Source: Betaproteobacteria bacterium
GTDB taxonomy: Bacteria; Pseudomonadota; Gammaproteobacteria; Burkholderiales; Casimicrobiaceae
Length of the DNA: 64,000 bases
NCBI GenBank assembly: GCA_013298695.1
Contig: JAAFIS010000004.1
Location: 248,001-312,000 of the forward strand
Reading direction: 5' to 3'
Every line of letters begins with the position of its first letter. Position 1 is the first letter of the stretch. The translations under genes and the position numbers were made by a program. Under the pieces are notes generated by a model, which was not told the origin of the DNA, did no database searches, and was given only the letters and a program-made list of their open reading frames with translations. Of this stretch, positions 17,214 through 25,761 are shown one piece after another.

Positions 17214-18167
17214 ATGCTTCTCTTCATTCTTCGTCGTTTTCTCTACGCCATCCCGATCATGTTCGGTGTGGCGCTGGTGTGTTTTTCGCTCGTGCATTTA
17301 GCGCCGGGCGATCCTCTGGTGTCCGTGCTGCCGCCGGATGCTTCCGCAGATCTGCAAAAGCAATTGCGCACGTTGTACGGATTTGATCGATCTCTGCCCG
17401 AGCAATTTTTCAGCTGGATTCTGCGGGCGGTCACGGGCGATCTGGGCACTTCAATCGCCTCGTCGCGCTCAGTGACCGAGGAGGTGTTCCGCGCAGTAAA
17501 GAACACGTTGATCCTCGCGACTTTCGCGACACTGATCGGGTTTTTCTTTGGTTCTCTGTTTGGCTTTGTCGCAGGTTACTTTCGCGACACCTTCGTTGAC
17601 AAAATCGCTTCGTTCATTTCCGTCATGGGCGTGAGCGTGCCGCACTATTGGCTCGGGATGGTGCTTGTCATCATCTTCGCTGCGCAGCTCAATTGGCTGC
17701 CCGCTACGGGCGCAGGCCCCGGCGGTTCGGCAGACTGGGCGTGGGATTGGGCGCACATGCGGCATCTGGTGTTGCCTGCGATCACCATGTCAGTGATTCC
17801 GATGGGCATTATTTCGCGCACGGTGCGCGCGCTCGTCGCCGATACGCTCGCGCAAGAATTCATCATCGGGCTTCGTGCAAAAGGACTCACGGATGTTGGC
17901 GTGTTTCGTCACGTCGTGAAAAACGTCGCGCCAACCGCGCTTGCCGTGATGGGATTGCAGCTCGGCTACTTGTTGGGCGGATCGATTCTCATCGAAACGG
18001 TGTTCTCGTGGCCGGGTACTGGTTTCCTGTTGAACTCCGCGATCTTTCAGCGCGATCTTCCTCTCTTGCAGGGCACGATTCTCGTGCTCGCCATCTTCTT
18101 CGTGTTGCTTAATGTGTTGGTTGACATATTGCAATCCACGCTTGATCCGCGCATTACGCGTCAGTAG
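17214..18167 (+). CDS. ABC transporter permease, DppB/OppB type
   Basis: The 317-residue inner-membrane protein begins with the DppB signature FILRRFLYAIPIMFGVALVC, then FSLVHLAPGDPLVSVLPPDA. Six predicted membrane segments are present. The EAA coupling loop is FIIGLRAKGLTDVGVFRHVVKN, read as ...RAKGL....  and contacts the ATPases. The C-terminus FVLLNVLVDILQSTLDPRI matches the family. It forms the pore with the DppC-type protein encoded 9 bases downstream. Confidence 0.94.
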   Translation: MLLFILRRFLYAIPIMFGVALVCFSLVHLAPGDPLVSVLPPDASADLQKQLRTLYGFDRSLPEQFFSWILRAVTGDLGTSIASSRSVTEEVFRAVKNTLILATFATLIGFFFGSLFGFVAGYFRDTFVDKIASFISVMGVSVPHYWLGMVLVIIFAAQLNWLPATGAGPGGSADWAWDWAHMRHLVLPAITMSVIPMGIISRTVRALVADTLAQEFIIGLRAKGLTDVGVFRHVVKNVAPTALAVMGLQLGYLLGGSILIETVFSWPGTGFLLNSAIFQRDLPLLQGTILVLAIFFVLLNVLVDILQSTLDPRITRQ

Positions 18168-18176
18168 GCAATAGCG

Positions 18177-19067
18177 ATGAATGCCTCTCCCACTATTCCC
18201 ACAACGAAAGTCGCTGCGATTGAGCAATCGCCCGGCTATTGGTCTGGTGTCTTCAAGCGATTCCTGCGTGATCGCGTTGCGATGGTTGCCGCTGCTGTGG
18301 TGTTGCTGCTCGTATTGCTTGCCTTATTCGGCGCCTACGTTACACCCGCTGATCCGTATCAATCCTCCATGCTTAAGCGGCTGAAGCCCATCGGCACGGA
18401 AGGATTCCTGCTCGGCACCGATGAGCTCGGTCGCGACATGATGTCGCGCCTCATGGTGGGCGCAAGACTTTCGCTTTTCATGGGCATTACGCCTGTGCTC
18501 TTTGCCTTCATGATTGGCTCGGTCATTGGCATCATCGCGGGCTACACAGGCGGCTGGCTCAACACCGCCATCATGCGTACGGTGGATGTGTTCTACGCGT
18601 TCCCCTCGGTGCTGCTTGCCATCGCGCTCTCCGGCGCGCTCGGTGCAGGCATCGGCAATACACTCATTTCTCTCACTCTGGTTTTCATTCCACCGATATG
18701 CCGCGTCGCAGAAAGTGTCACCGCGCAGGTGCGATCGCGTGACTATGTGGAAGCGGCGCGCGCCTCTGGCGCCAATGCGTTTGCGATCATCAGAACACAC
18801 GTTCTCGGCAACGTTCTCGGCCCAATTTTTGTGTATGCGACCAGTCTGATTGCAGTCTCGATGATTCTTGCCTCGGGTTTGTCGTTTCTCGGACTAGGCG
18901 TGAAGCCGCCGGAGCCTGAGTGGGGCTTGATGTTGAACACGCTGCGCACCGCGATTTACACGCAGCCTTGGATTGCTGCCTTGCCGGGCTTGATGATCTT
19001 CATCACCTCAATCTCGTTCAATATGCTCTCTGACGGATTGCGCTCGGCAATGGATGTGAAGCAATGA
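18177..19067 (+). CDS. ABC transporter permease, DppC/OppC type
   Basis: The 296-residue protein starts with a cytoplasmic tail, then one membrane helix (VAMVAAAVVLLLVLLALFGA). The DppC-type YVTPADPYQSS segment follows, then HLLGTDELGRDMMSRLMVGA-like sequence (here FLLGTDELGRDMMSRL). The transmembrane domain ends with the EAA-like YVEAARASGANAFAIIRTHV, followed by FLGLGVKPPEPEWGLML. It pairs with the DppB-type permease. The stop overlaps the start of the first ATPase gene (ATGA). Confidence 0.94.
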   Translation: MNASPTIPTTKVAAIEQSPGYWSGVFKRFLRDRVAMVAAAVVLLLVLLALFGAYVTPADPYQSSMLKRLKPIGTEGFLLGTDELGRDMMSRLMVGARLSLFMGITPVLFAFMIGSVIGIIAGYTGGWLNTAIMRTVDVFYAFPSVLLAIALSGALGAGIGNTLISLTLVFIPPICRVAESVTAQVRSRDYVEAARASGANAFAIIRTHVLGNVLGPIFVYATSLIAVSMILASGLSFLGLGVKPPEPEWGLMLNTLRTAIYTQPWIAALPGLMIFITSISFNMLSDGLRSAMDVKQ

Positions 19068-20083
19068 GCGCGGCCACCCCTTTGCTCGATGTTCGCGGGC
19101 TAACCAAACACTTTCCGCTGAAAGCCACGCCCGGCAGCAAGTCCGGCGTTGTTCGCGCCGTGGACGATGTGAACTTCACTGTGATGAGTGGTGAGACGCT
19201 CGGTATCGTCGGCGAATCGGGTTGCGGCAAATCCACCACTGCACGCCTGCTCATGCATCTCATCAACCCCACGGCTGGCGAAGTGATCTTCGAAGGCAAA
19301 GTGGTGGGCTCGCGCGATTTGCCCATGAAGGAATTTCATCGGCAAGTGCAGATGGTGTTTCAGGATAGCTATTCATCGCTCAATCCGCGTCTCACCGTCG
19401 AAGCATCGATTGCGTTTGGCCCGCAGGTTCATGGCGTGAGCAAACAGGAAGCAGTCAAGCGCGCCCGCGACTTGCTTTCGCGCGTTGGCTTGGAGCCCAC
19501 GCGCTTCGCAGGGCGCTATCCGCATGAACTCTCCGGCGGTCAACGTCAGCGTGTGAACATCGCACGTGCGCTCGCACTTGAGCCGCGCGTAGTGATCCTC
19601 GATGAAGCCGTGTCAGCGCTCGATAAATCGGTGGAAGCGCAAGTGCTCAACTTGCTACTCGATTTGAAGCAAGCCTTCAACCTGACTTATCTTTTCATCA
19701 GCCATGATCTGAACGTCGTTCGATACATCTCCGATCGCGTGATGGTGATGTATCTGGGGCAAGTGGTGGAAATGGCATCAACCGATGCGATCTTCGCCGG
19801 CGCGAAGCATCCGTATGCCGACGCGCTTCTCTCCTCAATGCCCTCGATGGACCCAGATCAACGCACCGAAGCGCCGCCCATTTCTGGTGATCCTCCGAAT
19901 CCGATCAATCCGCCGTCTGGATGTCGGTTTCACACGCGTTGCACGTCCGCCGAAAGCGTATGCAGTTCGCGCGCGCCACAACTCACATCGCTTGACGGCG
20001 CGCATCGCGTCGCCTGCCTCATGTATGAAGCCAACGGCGGCCATCCGTTCTCCCGCGTTAACCCGTTGGAGGTGGCCGCATGA
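19064..20083 (+). CDS. ABC transporter ATP-binding protein, OppF/DppF type
   Basis: The protein has 339 residues. Walker A is GESGCGKST (about residues 48-56), the Q-loop is QMVFQDSYSSLNPR, the signature motif is LSGGQRQRV and Walker B is VVILDEAVSALD, with the switch histidine in FISHDLNVV. A C-terminal oligopeptide-transporter extension has the cysteine-rich CRFHTRC...C pattern seen in OppD/OppF/DppF proteins. One of two ATPases powering the importer. The gene overlaps its neighbours on both sides by four bases. It precedes the OppD-type gene, the reverse of the usual D-F order. Confidence 0.94.
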   Translation: MSAATPLLDVRGLTKHFPLKATPGSKSGVVRAVDDVNFTVMSGETLGIVGESGCGKSTTARLLMHLINPTAGEVIFEGKVVGSRDLPMKEFHRQVQMVFQDSYSSLNPRLTVEASIAFGPQVHGVSKQEAVKRARDLLSRVGLEPTRFAGRYPHELSGGQRQRVNIARALALEPRVVILDEAVSALDKSVEAQVLNLLLDLKQAFNLTYLFISHDLNVVRYISDRVMVMYLGQVVEMASTDAIFAGAKHPYADALLSSMPSMDPDQRTEAPPISGDPPNPINPPSGCRFHTRCTSAESVCSSRAPQLTSLDGAHRVACLMYEANGGHPFSRVNPLEVAA

Positions 20084-21087
20084 GTAACGACGCCATCATT
20101 GAAATCGATCAACTCGAAGTAGTTTTCGGTAGCGGGTCCTCAGCGGTTCGCGCAGTCAACGGCGTCAGTCTCCGCGTAAACCGTGGCGAAACGGTGGCGC
20201 TGATTGGAGAGTCCGGTTCCGGCAAGAGCGTAACGCTACGTTCTTTGCTGCGCTTGCATGCGCCCAAGAAAACGACGATCAAAGGAAGTATTCGCGTCGC
20301 CGGGCACGATGTGCTTTCGCTTTCTTCTTCAGCGCTATCCAATTTTCGCGGTGAAGTGTGCTCGATGATTTTTCAGGAACCGCTGCTCGCACTCGATCCG
20401 GTGTATAGCGTTGGCGATCAAATCATCGAGTCAATCCAGAGGCACAAAGGCTGCTCGCGTGCCGAGGCCAACAAGAAGGCGTTGGCGTTATTTGAGCGGG
20501 TGAAGATTCCAAGCCCCGAGCGCCGCCTTTCCGCTTATCCCCATGAAATGTCGGGCGGCATGCGTCAGCGCGCGATGATTGCCTTGGCGCTCGCGTGCGA
20601 TCCGCAAGTGCTTTTGGCTGATGAGCCCACCACGGCGCTCGATGCCACCGTGCAAATCCAAATCCTGCTTTTGCTGCGTGAACTGCAGAAAACGCTCGGT
20701 CTTTCTATCGTATTTGTCACACACGATATCGGTGCCGCCGTTGAGGTCGCAGATCGAATCGCCGTAATGTACGCAGGGCAAATTGTGGAAGAGGGCGATG
20801 TGCGCACCATCATGCGCGCGCCGCGCCACCCGTACACGAAGGCGCTCTTGCAGAGCCGCGCGCATGGAAGTTTGGATCGCGGTCAGCGCTTGGCAACCAT
20901 TCCGGGCGCACCGCCTGATCTTGCGAACCTGCCACCGGGCTGCGCGTTCGCGCCGCGTTGCGCGTACGCCGAAGACGGATGTAGACAGGGCCTCATTGCA
21001 GAGGTGCAGCTAGCCGCAAGCCATCGCGCACGTTGTCGGCGCACCGATGCAACGAGCGCACTTCCCTCGAAGACCGCCGTGGCGTAG
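20080..21087 (+). CDS. ABC transporter ATP-binding protein, OppD/DppD type
   Basis: The protein has 335 residues. Walker A is GESGSGKSV, the Q-loop is SMIFQEPLLALDPV, the signature is MSGGMRQRAMIALAL, Walker B is VLLADEPTTALD and the switch is VTHDIGAAVEVADR. The C-terminal PPGCAFAPRCAYAEDGC segment is the oligopeptide-ABC C-terminal motif. MSGGMRQR and ADEPTTALDATVQ are typical of the D subunit. It forms the ATPase heterodimer with the preceding gene product. Three bases separate its stop from the racemase-like gene, so that gene belongs to the same operon. Confidence 0.94.
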   Translation: MSNDAIIEIDQLEVVFGSGSSAVRAVNGVSLRVNRGETVALIGESGSGKSVTLRSLLRLHAPKKTTIKGSIRVAGHDVLSLSSSALSNFRGEVCSMIFQEPLLALDPVYSVGDQIIESIQRHKGCSRAEANKKALALFERVKIPSPERRLSAYPHEMSGGMRQRAMIALALACDPQVLLADEPTTALDATVQIQILLLLRELQKTLGLSIVFVTHDIGAAVEVADRIAVMYAGQIVEEGDVRTIMRAPRHPYTKALLQSRAHGSLDRGQRLATIPGAPPDLANLPPGCAFAPRCAYAEDGCRQGLIAEVQLAASHRARCRRTDATSALPSKTAVA

Positions 21088-21090
21088 CTG

Positions 21091-21801
21091 ATGTCGCGTC
21101 TGCTGATCGTCAATCCAAATACGAGCCAAAACGTTACTCAACGACTCGCGGAACGCGCGCTCGCGCTCGCACCAGCCGCTGCGAGTGACGATCCTGTGAT
21201 CGCCCTAACCGCAACGTTCGGTGCGCCTTACATCGTTGATGAACTCTCGGTCGCGGTTGCGTCGCACGCATTGCTCGATGCGATTGCGCGACGCGACCCT
21301 CTTCACGCGCCGGTAAACGCCGTGTTAGTCGGCTGCTTCGGCGATCCCGGTTTACTTGCTGCGCAGCAGATGTGTTCCGTGCCCGTACATGGGCTTGCGG
21401 GAGCCGCGATGCGCGAAGCCGCAGCGATGGGGCCGTTTGCAATTGTCACGGGGGGTGTGGAATGGCCGCCCATGCTCAAGCGATTAGCGTTTTCGCTCGG
21501 TCTTTCGGATGCGTTGATTGACATCGTTGCAGTTGACAAAAACGGAAGCGAACTCGCCGCTGATGTCGATGCCGCGCGCGACATGTTGCTCGCGGCGTGT
21601 CGACGCGCGTTGCAGCATTCGCAAGTGCGCTCAATCATCATTGGCGGCGCAGCGCTCTCCGGTATCGCAAGTGAAATCGCGAATGAAATTGCCGTGCCGC
21701 TTATCGATAGCGTCGATAGCGGTATTCGCGCGGCGTGGAAGAGTGCGAGCGGTGGCGCGGTCAATACACCTGCGATTCCAGAATGGTTTCGTGCTTCATA
21801 G
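21091..21801 (+). CDS. Asp/Glu/hydantoin racemase superfamily protein
   Basis: The 236-residue protein opens with LLIVNPNTSQNVTQRLAERA, the family N-terminus. The first catalytic cysteine is C82 in VLVGCFGDPG. In hydantoin and allantoin racemases a second cysteine lies in an I-x-GC-x-G segment near residue 185, but here the segment reads IIIGGAALSG and the cysteine is absent. The protein could be a one-cysteine lyase or decarboxylase-like enzyme, a racemase with altered chemistry, or inactive. Coupled expression with a transporter and an amidase suggests a role in hydantoin, allantoin or amide breakdown. The fold assignment is firm; the reaction is open. Confidence 0.82.
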   Translation: MSRLLIVNPNTSQNVTQRLAERALALAPAAASDDPVIALTATFGAPYIVDELSVAVASHALLDAIARRDPLHAPVNAVLVGCFGDPGLLAAQQMCSVPVHGLAGAAMREAAAMGPFAIVTGGVEWPPMLKRLAFSLGLSDALIDIVAVDKNGSELAADVDAARDMLLAACRRALQHSQVRSIIIGGAALSGIASEIANEIAVPLIDSVDSGIRAAWKSASGGAVNTPAIPEWFRAS

Positions 21802-21821
21802 CCTAGGAAACAAAGTTCAAC

Positions 21822-22988
21822 ATGTTGCTCCACCAAGATCCCGCTCGCGCTTTTGTTCCCTATCCCGCAGTGCCAGTTGCCAACGCATCGACCGGCCCGC
21901 TCGCAGGGCTTACCTTTGGCGCGAAGGATTTATTCGATGTCGCAGGCTACCCCACGGGCGGCGGCAATCCGCTCATGCTCGCCAAATCCGGCATCAAAAC
22001 GAAAAACGCCGTTACCGTGCAACGCTTGCTCGATGCGGGCGCGAAATTCGTCGGCAAAACGCACACCGATGAACTCGCGTTTTCGATGAACGGCAAGAAC
22101 GCGCACTTCGGAACACCGATCAATGGCGGCGCGCCGGATCGAATTCCTGGCGGATCATCTAGTGGCTCCGCCGCCTCAGTATCTTGGGCGATGTGTGATT
22201 TTTCGATTGGAACCGATACTGGGGGTTCTGTGCGCGCTCCCGCCAATCACTGTGGGCTCTACGGCATTCGTCCGACCCATGGGCGCATTTCGCTCGAAGG
22301 CGCGCTTGAACTCGCTCCGAGCTACGACACCTGCGGCTTTTTCGCGCGCGATGCCGCCACGTTCTCCCGCGTCGCCGACGTATTGCTCGGCCCTGACGCA
22401 ACCCCGCTGCCCGCGAAGGTTCGCCTGCTGTGGCCAACGGATGTATGGGCGCTCATCGATTCCGCCGTGCGCGACGCGCTCACGCCCGCGAGCGAAAAAA
22501 TTCAGACCGTGTTCGGGCGCGCAACCGAATGCACCGTCGCGTTCGATAGCTTCGATGCGATGTACTGGAATTTCCGCTACATCCAAGGCTACGAATCCTG
22601 GCAAACCGACGGCGCATTCATCACGCAATACGCCGCACCGCTCGGCCCCGGTGTCGCCGAACGCTTCGAGTGGTCAAAAAACGTAACCCGCGCGCAGCAC
22701 GACGAAGCCTGGATCTTCCGCCGCCGCTTCACCGCACACCTCGAACAACTGCTCGGCAACGACGGCGTGCTCCTCATGCCCACCATGCCCGATATCGCAC
22801 CGCTACTCACCGCCGAAGAATCCGAATTGCAACGCTACCGCGACGCCGCGATTCAAATGCTCTGCATCGCAGGCTTGAGCGGTTTTCCGCAAGTTACGAT
22901 GCCTCTCTCGTCGCGGTTGGGTGCGCCGCTTGGCATCTCGCTACTGGGGTCGCGTGGGGTGGATCGCGGCTTGGTGGGGTTGACTTAG
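21822..22988 (+). CDS. Amidase signature family protein
   Basis: The 388-residue protein has the complete Ser-cisSer-Lys triad region of the amidase signature family. The lysine is in FGAKDLFDVAG (about residue 34). The glycine/serine stretch is RIPGGSSSGSAASVSW, and the nucleophile is in GTDTGGSVRAPA. It is closest in layout to short amidases such as AtzF/AtzE-like or mandelamide-type enzymes, and the C-terminus GAPLGISLLGSRGVDRGLV is nearly full length. It would release ammonia from an amide. As the last gene of the sigma-54-driven transporter operon it probably processes the imported nitrogen compound. The substrate is unknown. Confidence 0.88.
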   Translation: MLLHQDPARAFVPYPAVPVANASTGPLAGLTFGAKDLFDVAGYPTGGGNPLMLAKSGIKTKNAVTVQRLLDAGAKFVGKTHTDELAFSMNGKNAHFGTPINGGAPDRIPGGSSSGSAASVSWAMCDFSIGTDTGGSVRAPANHCGLYGIRPTHGRISLEGALELAPSYDTCGFFARDAATFSRVADVLLGPDATPLPAKVRLLWPTDVWALIDSAVRDALTPASEKIQTVFGRATECTVAFDSFDAMYWNFRYIQGYESWQTDGAFITQYAAPLGPGVAERFEWSKNVTRAQHDEAWIFRRRFTAHLEQLLGNDGVLLMPTMPDIAPLLTAEESELQRYRDAAIQMLCIAGLSGFPQVTMPLSSRLGAPLGISLLGSRGVDRGLVGLT

Positions 22989-23276
22989 TCTCGCAAACCC
23001 GAGACACGAGCACGGTGAAGTGCGCGATGAAGATGAGCGAGTTCGTGACCTAATTCGCACGGAGTCAATTGAGCCAACGAGAGATTGTGACGCACACTAA
23101 TACGTCACAGTCATGCTGTTTCGCGTTGATTTTTGCACCAAGTTGGCACTGCGTTCAACGCAAAGCAGTTGCAGCGGTAAATGAAAGACAAGTATGCGCG
23201 ATGCGCGAGATACTCATTCTTTCCTTGACTTTGGTGTTGTTGTTGGAGCGTTCGAGAAAACTCAGACGTTCATTAG

Positions 23277-24506
23277 CTACGCGATACCCGTTCTTATATT
23301 GTCACGAACGTAGCGCCAATATGGATTGATGTCATCTTGTGTCATGGGTTCCGACTTGTGTTGGCTACCATTGCCACCGAACCATTGGTCGACAATAGAG
23401 CCCTGCTGCTCTAGATTGAATTCGCTCCAGGCTTTATTTGCAGGGCCATATTTATAGGTGTCCATATTGCCACCAAGTGTGCCAACTTGGTTCAGTATTC
23501 CGCGACACATTAAACCCGGAATAAACCTATTCTGTGCGATTTGCCAGGCATGTGTGAGTTCATGGATTAACAACTGTCCGGGAGCCTGATCGCCGGCCGC
23601 CTCAGCGCCGTAACCGGTATAGCGAATAGGATCATCGTAACCGACTCCGAGGTTTACAAGGATGGCGTTCCCCGGACCCGGGGTCGTGAAAGGACGTTCG
23701 CCGATACCAGTCAAATTCGTAAGAAGAATTCGATCTCTTGGTAATGTTCCCTTAAAAACGCGGTCGACAAAATCGTATTCTTCATCGGAGAGCCGACGCT
23801 GTTTCACGAGGCTGGCAGTCGCTGCGCCAACCGCCGTCCCGGCGACAATGGCCGTGAGTAGCGCTCCTGGTCCCCCTACCCAAAGAATGCCCCCAATAAC
23901 GAACAGCCCCACAGTACCTGGGAGTGATAGCTCGTGAAGATTAAGTGCGTCGATGGTCTCTGTGCCAATTAAGATCATTGCACCCGCAGCTCCGCCTGTG
24001 TAAATTGCTGCCGTCGCTTTGACTATGAGCGCTAAGGCATCCCCAAATACACCGAATACATTCTCGTCGTATTGAAGCTCGTAGCGCAGCGAAGCGTTTC
24101 GCAAAGCCGCCCAGTTGTGATAAATCAGTGGATTGTTGCCTGCTTGGTTGAAATTGAACTGGCGTTCGCCACTAGAGTTAGTCCCGTATGCTTCACCATG
24201 AGTCGAAAAGACAATAACAGTGCCGTCGTCGCAAGTTAAGTACGTCGCCAATGAAGCTTTGTAGGAATAAAAACCCGTAGCCCTAAAGTGGCCCTGGAAT
24301 TCCCAAGACCCGTCCCGCCGCAATACGACCTTGTGAAAAGCCCCAAGAGGGGCGTCGGTCGAGATGTGCCCTTCGTGGTGTATGGGCATCATAAAGTGAG
24401 ACATCAACGTTCGGACTGACGCGGGTCGAGCTTCATGCGTGATAGCTCTGAGCCGTTCGAGACTCGCACCACTGCCTAGTTGGTTTCGTAGGTAGGTATT
24501 ACTCAT
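23277..24506 (-). CDS. Predicted HELTH-motif metallopeptidase with glycine-rich membrane segment
   Basis: The 409-residue protein is of uncertain family. Residues 315-319 are HELTH followed by AWQ, a zinc metallopeptidase HExxH motif. Further on, SEFNLEQQGSIVDQWF (361-376) resembles the conserved EQQ-x-IV segment following this motif in proteins linked to VgrG/Rhs or contractile-injection loci. Residues about 155-232 are hydrophobic and glycine/alanine-rich, compatible with two or three membrane passes or a pore-like region. No signal peptide is visible. The gene starts 6 bases after the spike-like gene, so the two form one transcription unit. The peptidase call rests on the motif only. An injected or surface effector is a hypothesis. 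Confidence 0.6.
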   Translation of the reverse strand: MSNTYLRNQLGSGASLERLRAITHEARPASVRTLMSHFMMPIHHEGHISTDAPLGAFHKVVLRRDGSWEFQGHFRATGFYSYKASLATYLTCDDGTVIVFSTHGEAYGTNSSGERQFNFNQAGNNPLIYHNWAALRNASLRYELQYDENVFGVFGDALALIVKATAAIYTGGAAGAMILIGTETIDALNLHELSLPGTVGLFVIGGILWVGGPGALLTAIVAGTAVGAATASLVKQRRLSDEEYDFVDRVFKGTLPRDRILLTNLTGIGERPFTTPGPGNAILVNLGVGYDDPIRYTGYGAEAAGDQAPGQLLIHELTHAWQIAQNRFIPGLMCRGILNQVGTLGGNMDTYKYGPANKAWSEFNLEQQGSIVDQWFGGNGSQHKSEPMTQDDINPYWRYVRDNIRTGIA

Positions 24507-24512
24507 GGCGGA

Positions 24513-25397
24513 TCAACCTAATCCTACAAGCACAAGCACTGTGCCAGTGCCATGAGCCAACGGAGTAAGCGCCTTACCAATCAGAGACCCGATCGCTTCA
24601 ATGCTTGGGGTGGCTCTCCGCGCGTGACCTGGTCGTGTTGAGGTTGTTAGGATGTCGCCAACAGCAATCGGAGCGTCGGTTGCATCGGCAAGACACCAGG
24701 CCTTGCCAACCACCGCCAGCGGTTGTCGCTCAGCGCTAGTCGGATGATGTCTATCCAATACAAGTGCCGGCTTGCGGTCGCCGGCGCCTGAGACGATACC
24801 TGCAACGCGATGGTCATACGCTTGTGAGGTTAGGGTAATGCGACCCTGATCATCGAGTACAACAACTGATCCGGGCAATACCTTTTGACCTTCAGAGCCC
24901 ACCTCAGATATGTCGAACTGCTCGGCTACGTCGGCGCCGGAGAGAATGATGTCTCCTGTAACTTCAACGTCTCCGTGAAAAAACCCTGCGCGACCAGATT
25001 TACTAGTGCCGAAAACACCAGTTCCTTTTTCGCTCAGACCGTACACGCCCACGCCGGCGCCTCGTGCGTGTCCTAAAACACCGTTACCATTGCTCGGACT
25101 CTCGCAGATGCCCGCTACGCCACTGTGCGCGTCGGTGTGAGTTATTCCAAGCACGCCATTGTATTTTTTGCTATCGCCCACCACGCCGCAACCACCCTCG
25201 CCAGACGCGTATCCTATGACACCATTGGCAAGACCGCTCCGCCCGTATACGCCATTTCCCTCTCCAGAGTCACATACGCCAGCCACGCCAGCGTGACCTT
25301 TAGCGGTTGTGTAGCCAATAACACCATTGAACGTCGTAGACGAACCGCTAACACCAGCCACTGCTTCCTTATCAGATGTTCCAATTAGTACAGTCAT
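24513..25397 (-). CDS. Glycine-repeat spike-like protein with peptidase G2-like C-terminal domain
   Basis: The protein has 294 residues, with an SD of TAGGAG at 8 bases from the ATG. Residues 12-145 consist of about seven degenerate repeats of roughly 20 residues, with motifs such as NGVIGYA, SGVAGICES and GTGVFGTSKSG, suggesting a beta-helical or collagen-like fibre. Residues 150-294 (GADVAEQFDIS, GSVVVLDDQGRI, YDHRVAGIVSGAG, PLAVVGKAWC, GDILTTSTRPGHA) match the domain found at the end of phage spikes and annotated as peptidase G2 / autoproteolytic maturation. A fibre or adhesin role is inferred. No other phage structural gene is nearby. Its partner encodes the HELTH protein. Confidence 0.62.
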   Translation of the reverse strand: MTVLIGTSDKEAVAGVSGSSTTFNGVIGYTTAKGHAGVAGVCDSGEGNGVYGRSGLANGVIGYASGEGGCGVVGDSKKYNGVLGITHTDAHSGVAGICESPSNGNGVLGHARGAGVGVYGLSEKGTGVFGTSKSGRAGFFHGDVEVTGDIILSGADVAEQFDISEVGSEGQKVLPGSVVVLDDQGRITLTSQAYDHRVAGIVSGAGDRKPALVLDRHHPTSAERQPLAVVGKAWCLADATDAPIAVGDILTTSTRPGHARRATPSIEAIGSLIGKALTPLAHGTGTVLVLVGLG

Positions 25398-25761
25398 TGC
25401 GAGTCTCCTAAAGTTAGTGATCGAAAGAATTCCTAGATCGCTCGAAACGGTGCGCTTACCGCAAACGCTCTACTGCATCTTTCCTTGGTGAAGACGAGAT
25501 CTTCTGCGAAAAGTGGACATAGGCCAACCGAAATCTTGCCCTGGGTACAAAGTTTTTAAGATGCGTTTGAATTGACACGCCGGGAAGAAATAAGGCTCGT
25601 CAAATTTGCGTGATGCCTGTTTTGGGTCGATTTGCGCCCATCGGATGATTTGGAATCGTCGTGAGATTGCGAGGGGAAACGGATCAATTGAGTGCAATAC
25701 TCAACATAAGCCTTAGTTCCGCGATCATTCGTTAAACACTGGCGCTGTGCGCCTCGTTCTT
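25398..25761. other. Intergenic stretch, no gene identified
   Basis: The left end contains the ribosome site and presumably the promoter of the spike-like gene. A 75-codon frame on the minus strand (25697-25470) has only a TTG start, no ribosome site and no recognisable domain, so I do not call it. The segment is AT-richer than the neighbouring M20 gene. Confidence 0.4.

Noticed and set aside
23126-23165. Second sigma-54 promoter (TTGGCACTGCGTTCAAC)
   Set aside because: The -24 half fits but the -12 GC is absent.
23277-25397. Prophage remnant
   Set aside because: There is a spike-like domain but no capsid, terminase, lysis or integrase gene, so calling it a prophage is not supported.
25470-25697. 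A 75-codon minus-strand ORF between the spike-like and M20 genes
   Set aside because: It has only a TTG start, no ribosome site and no recognisable motif.
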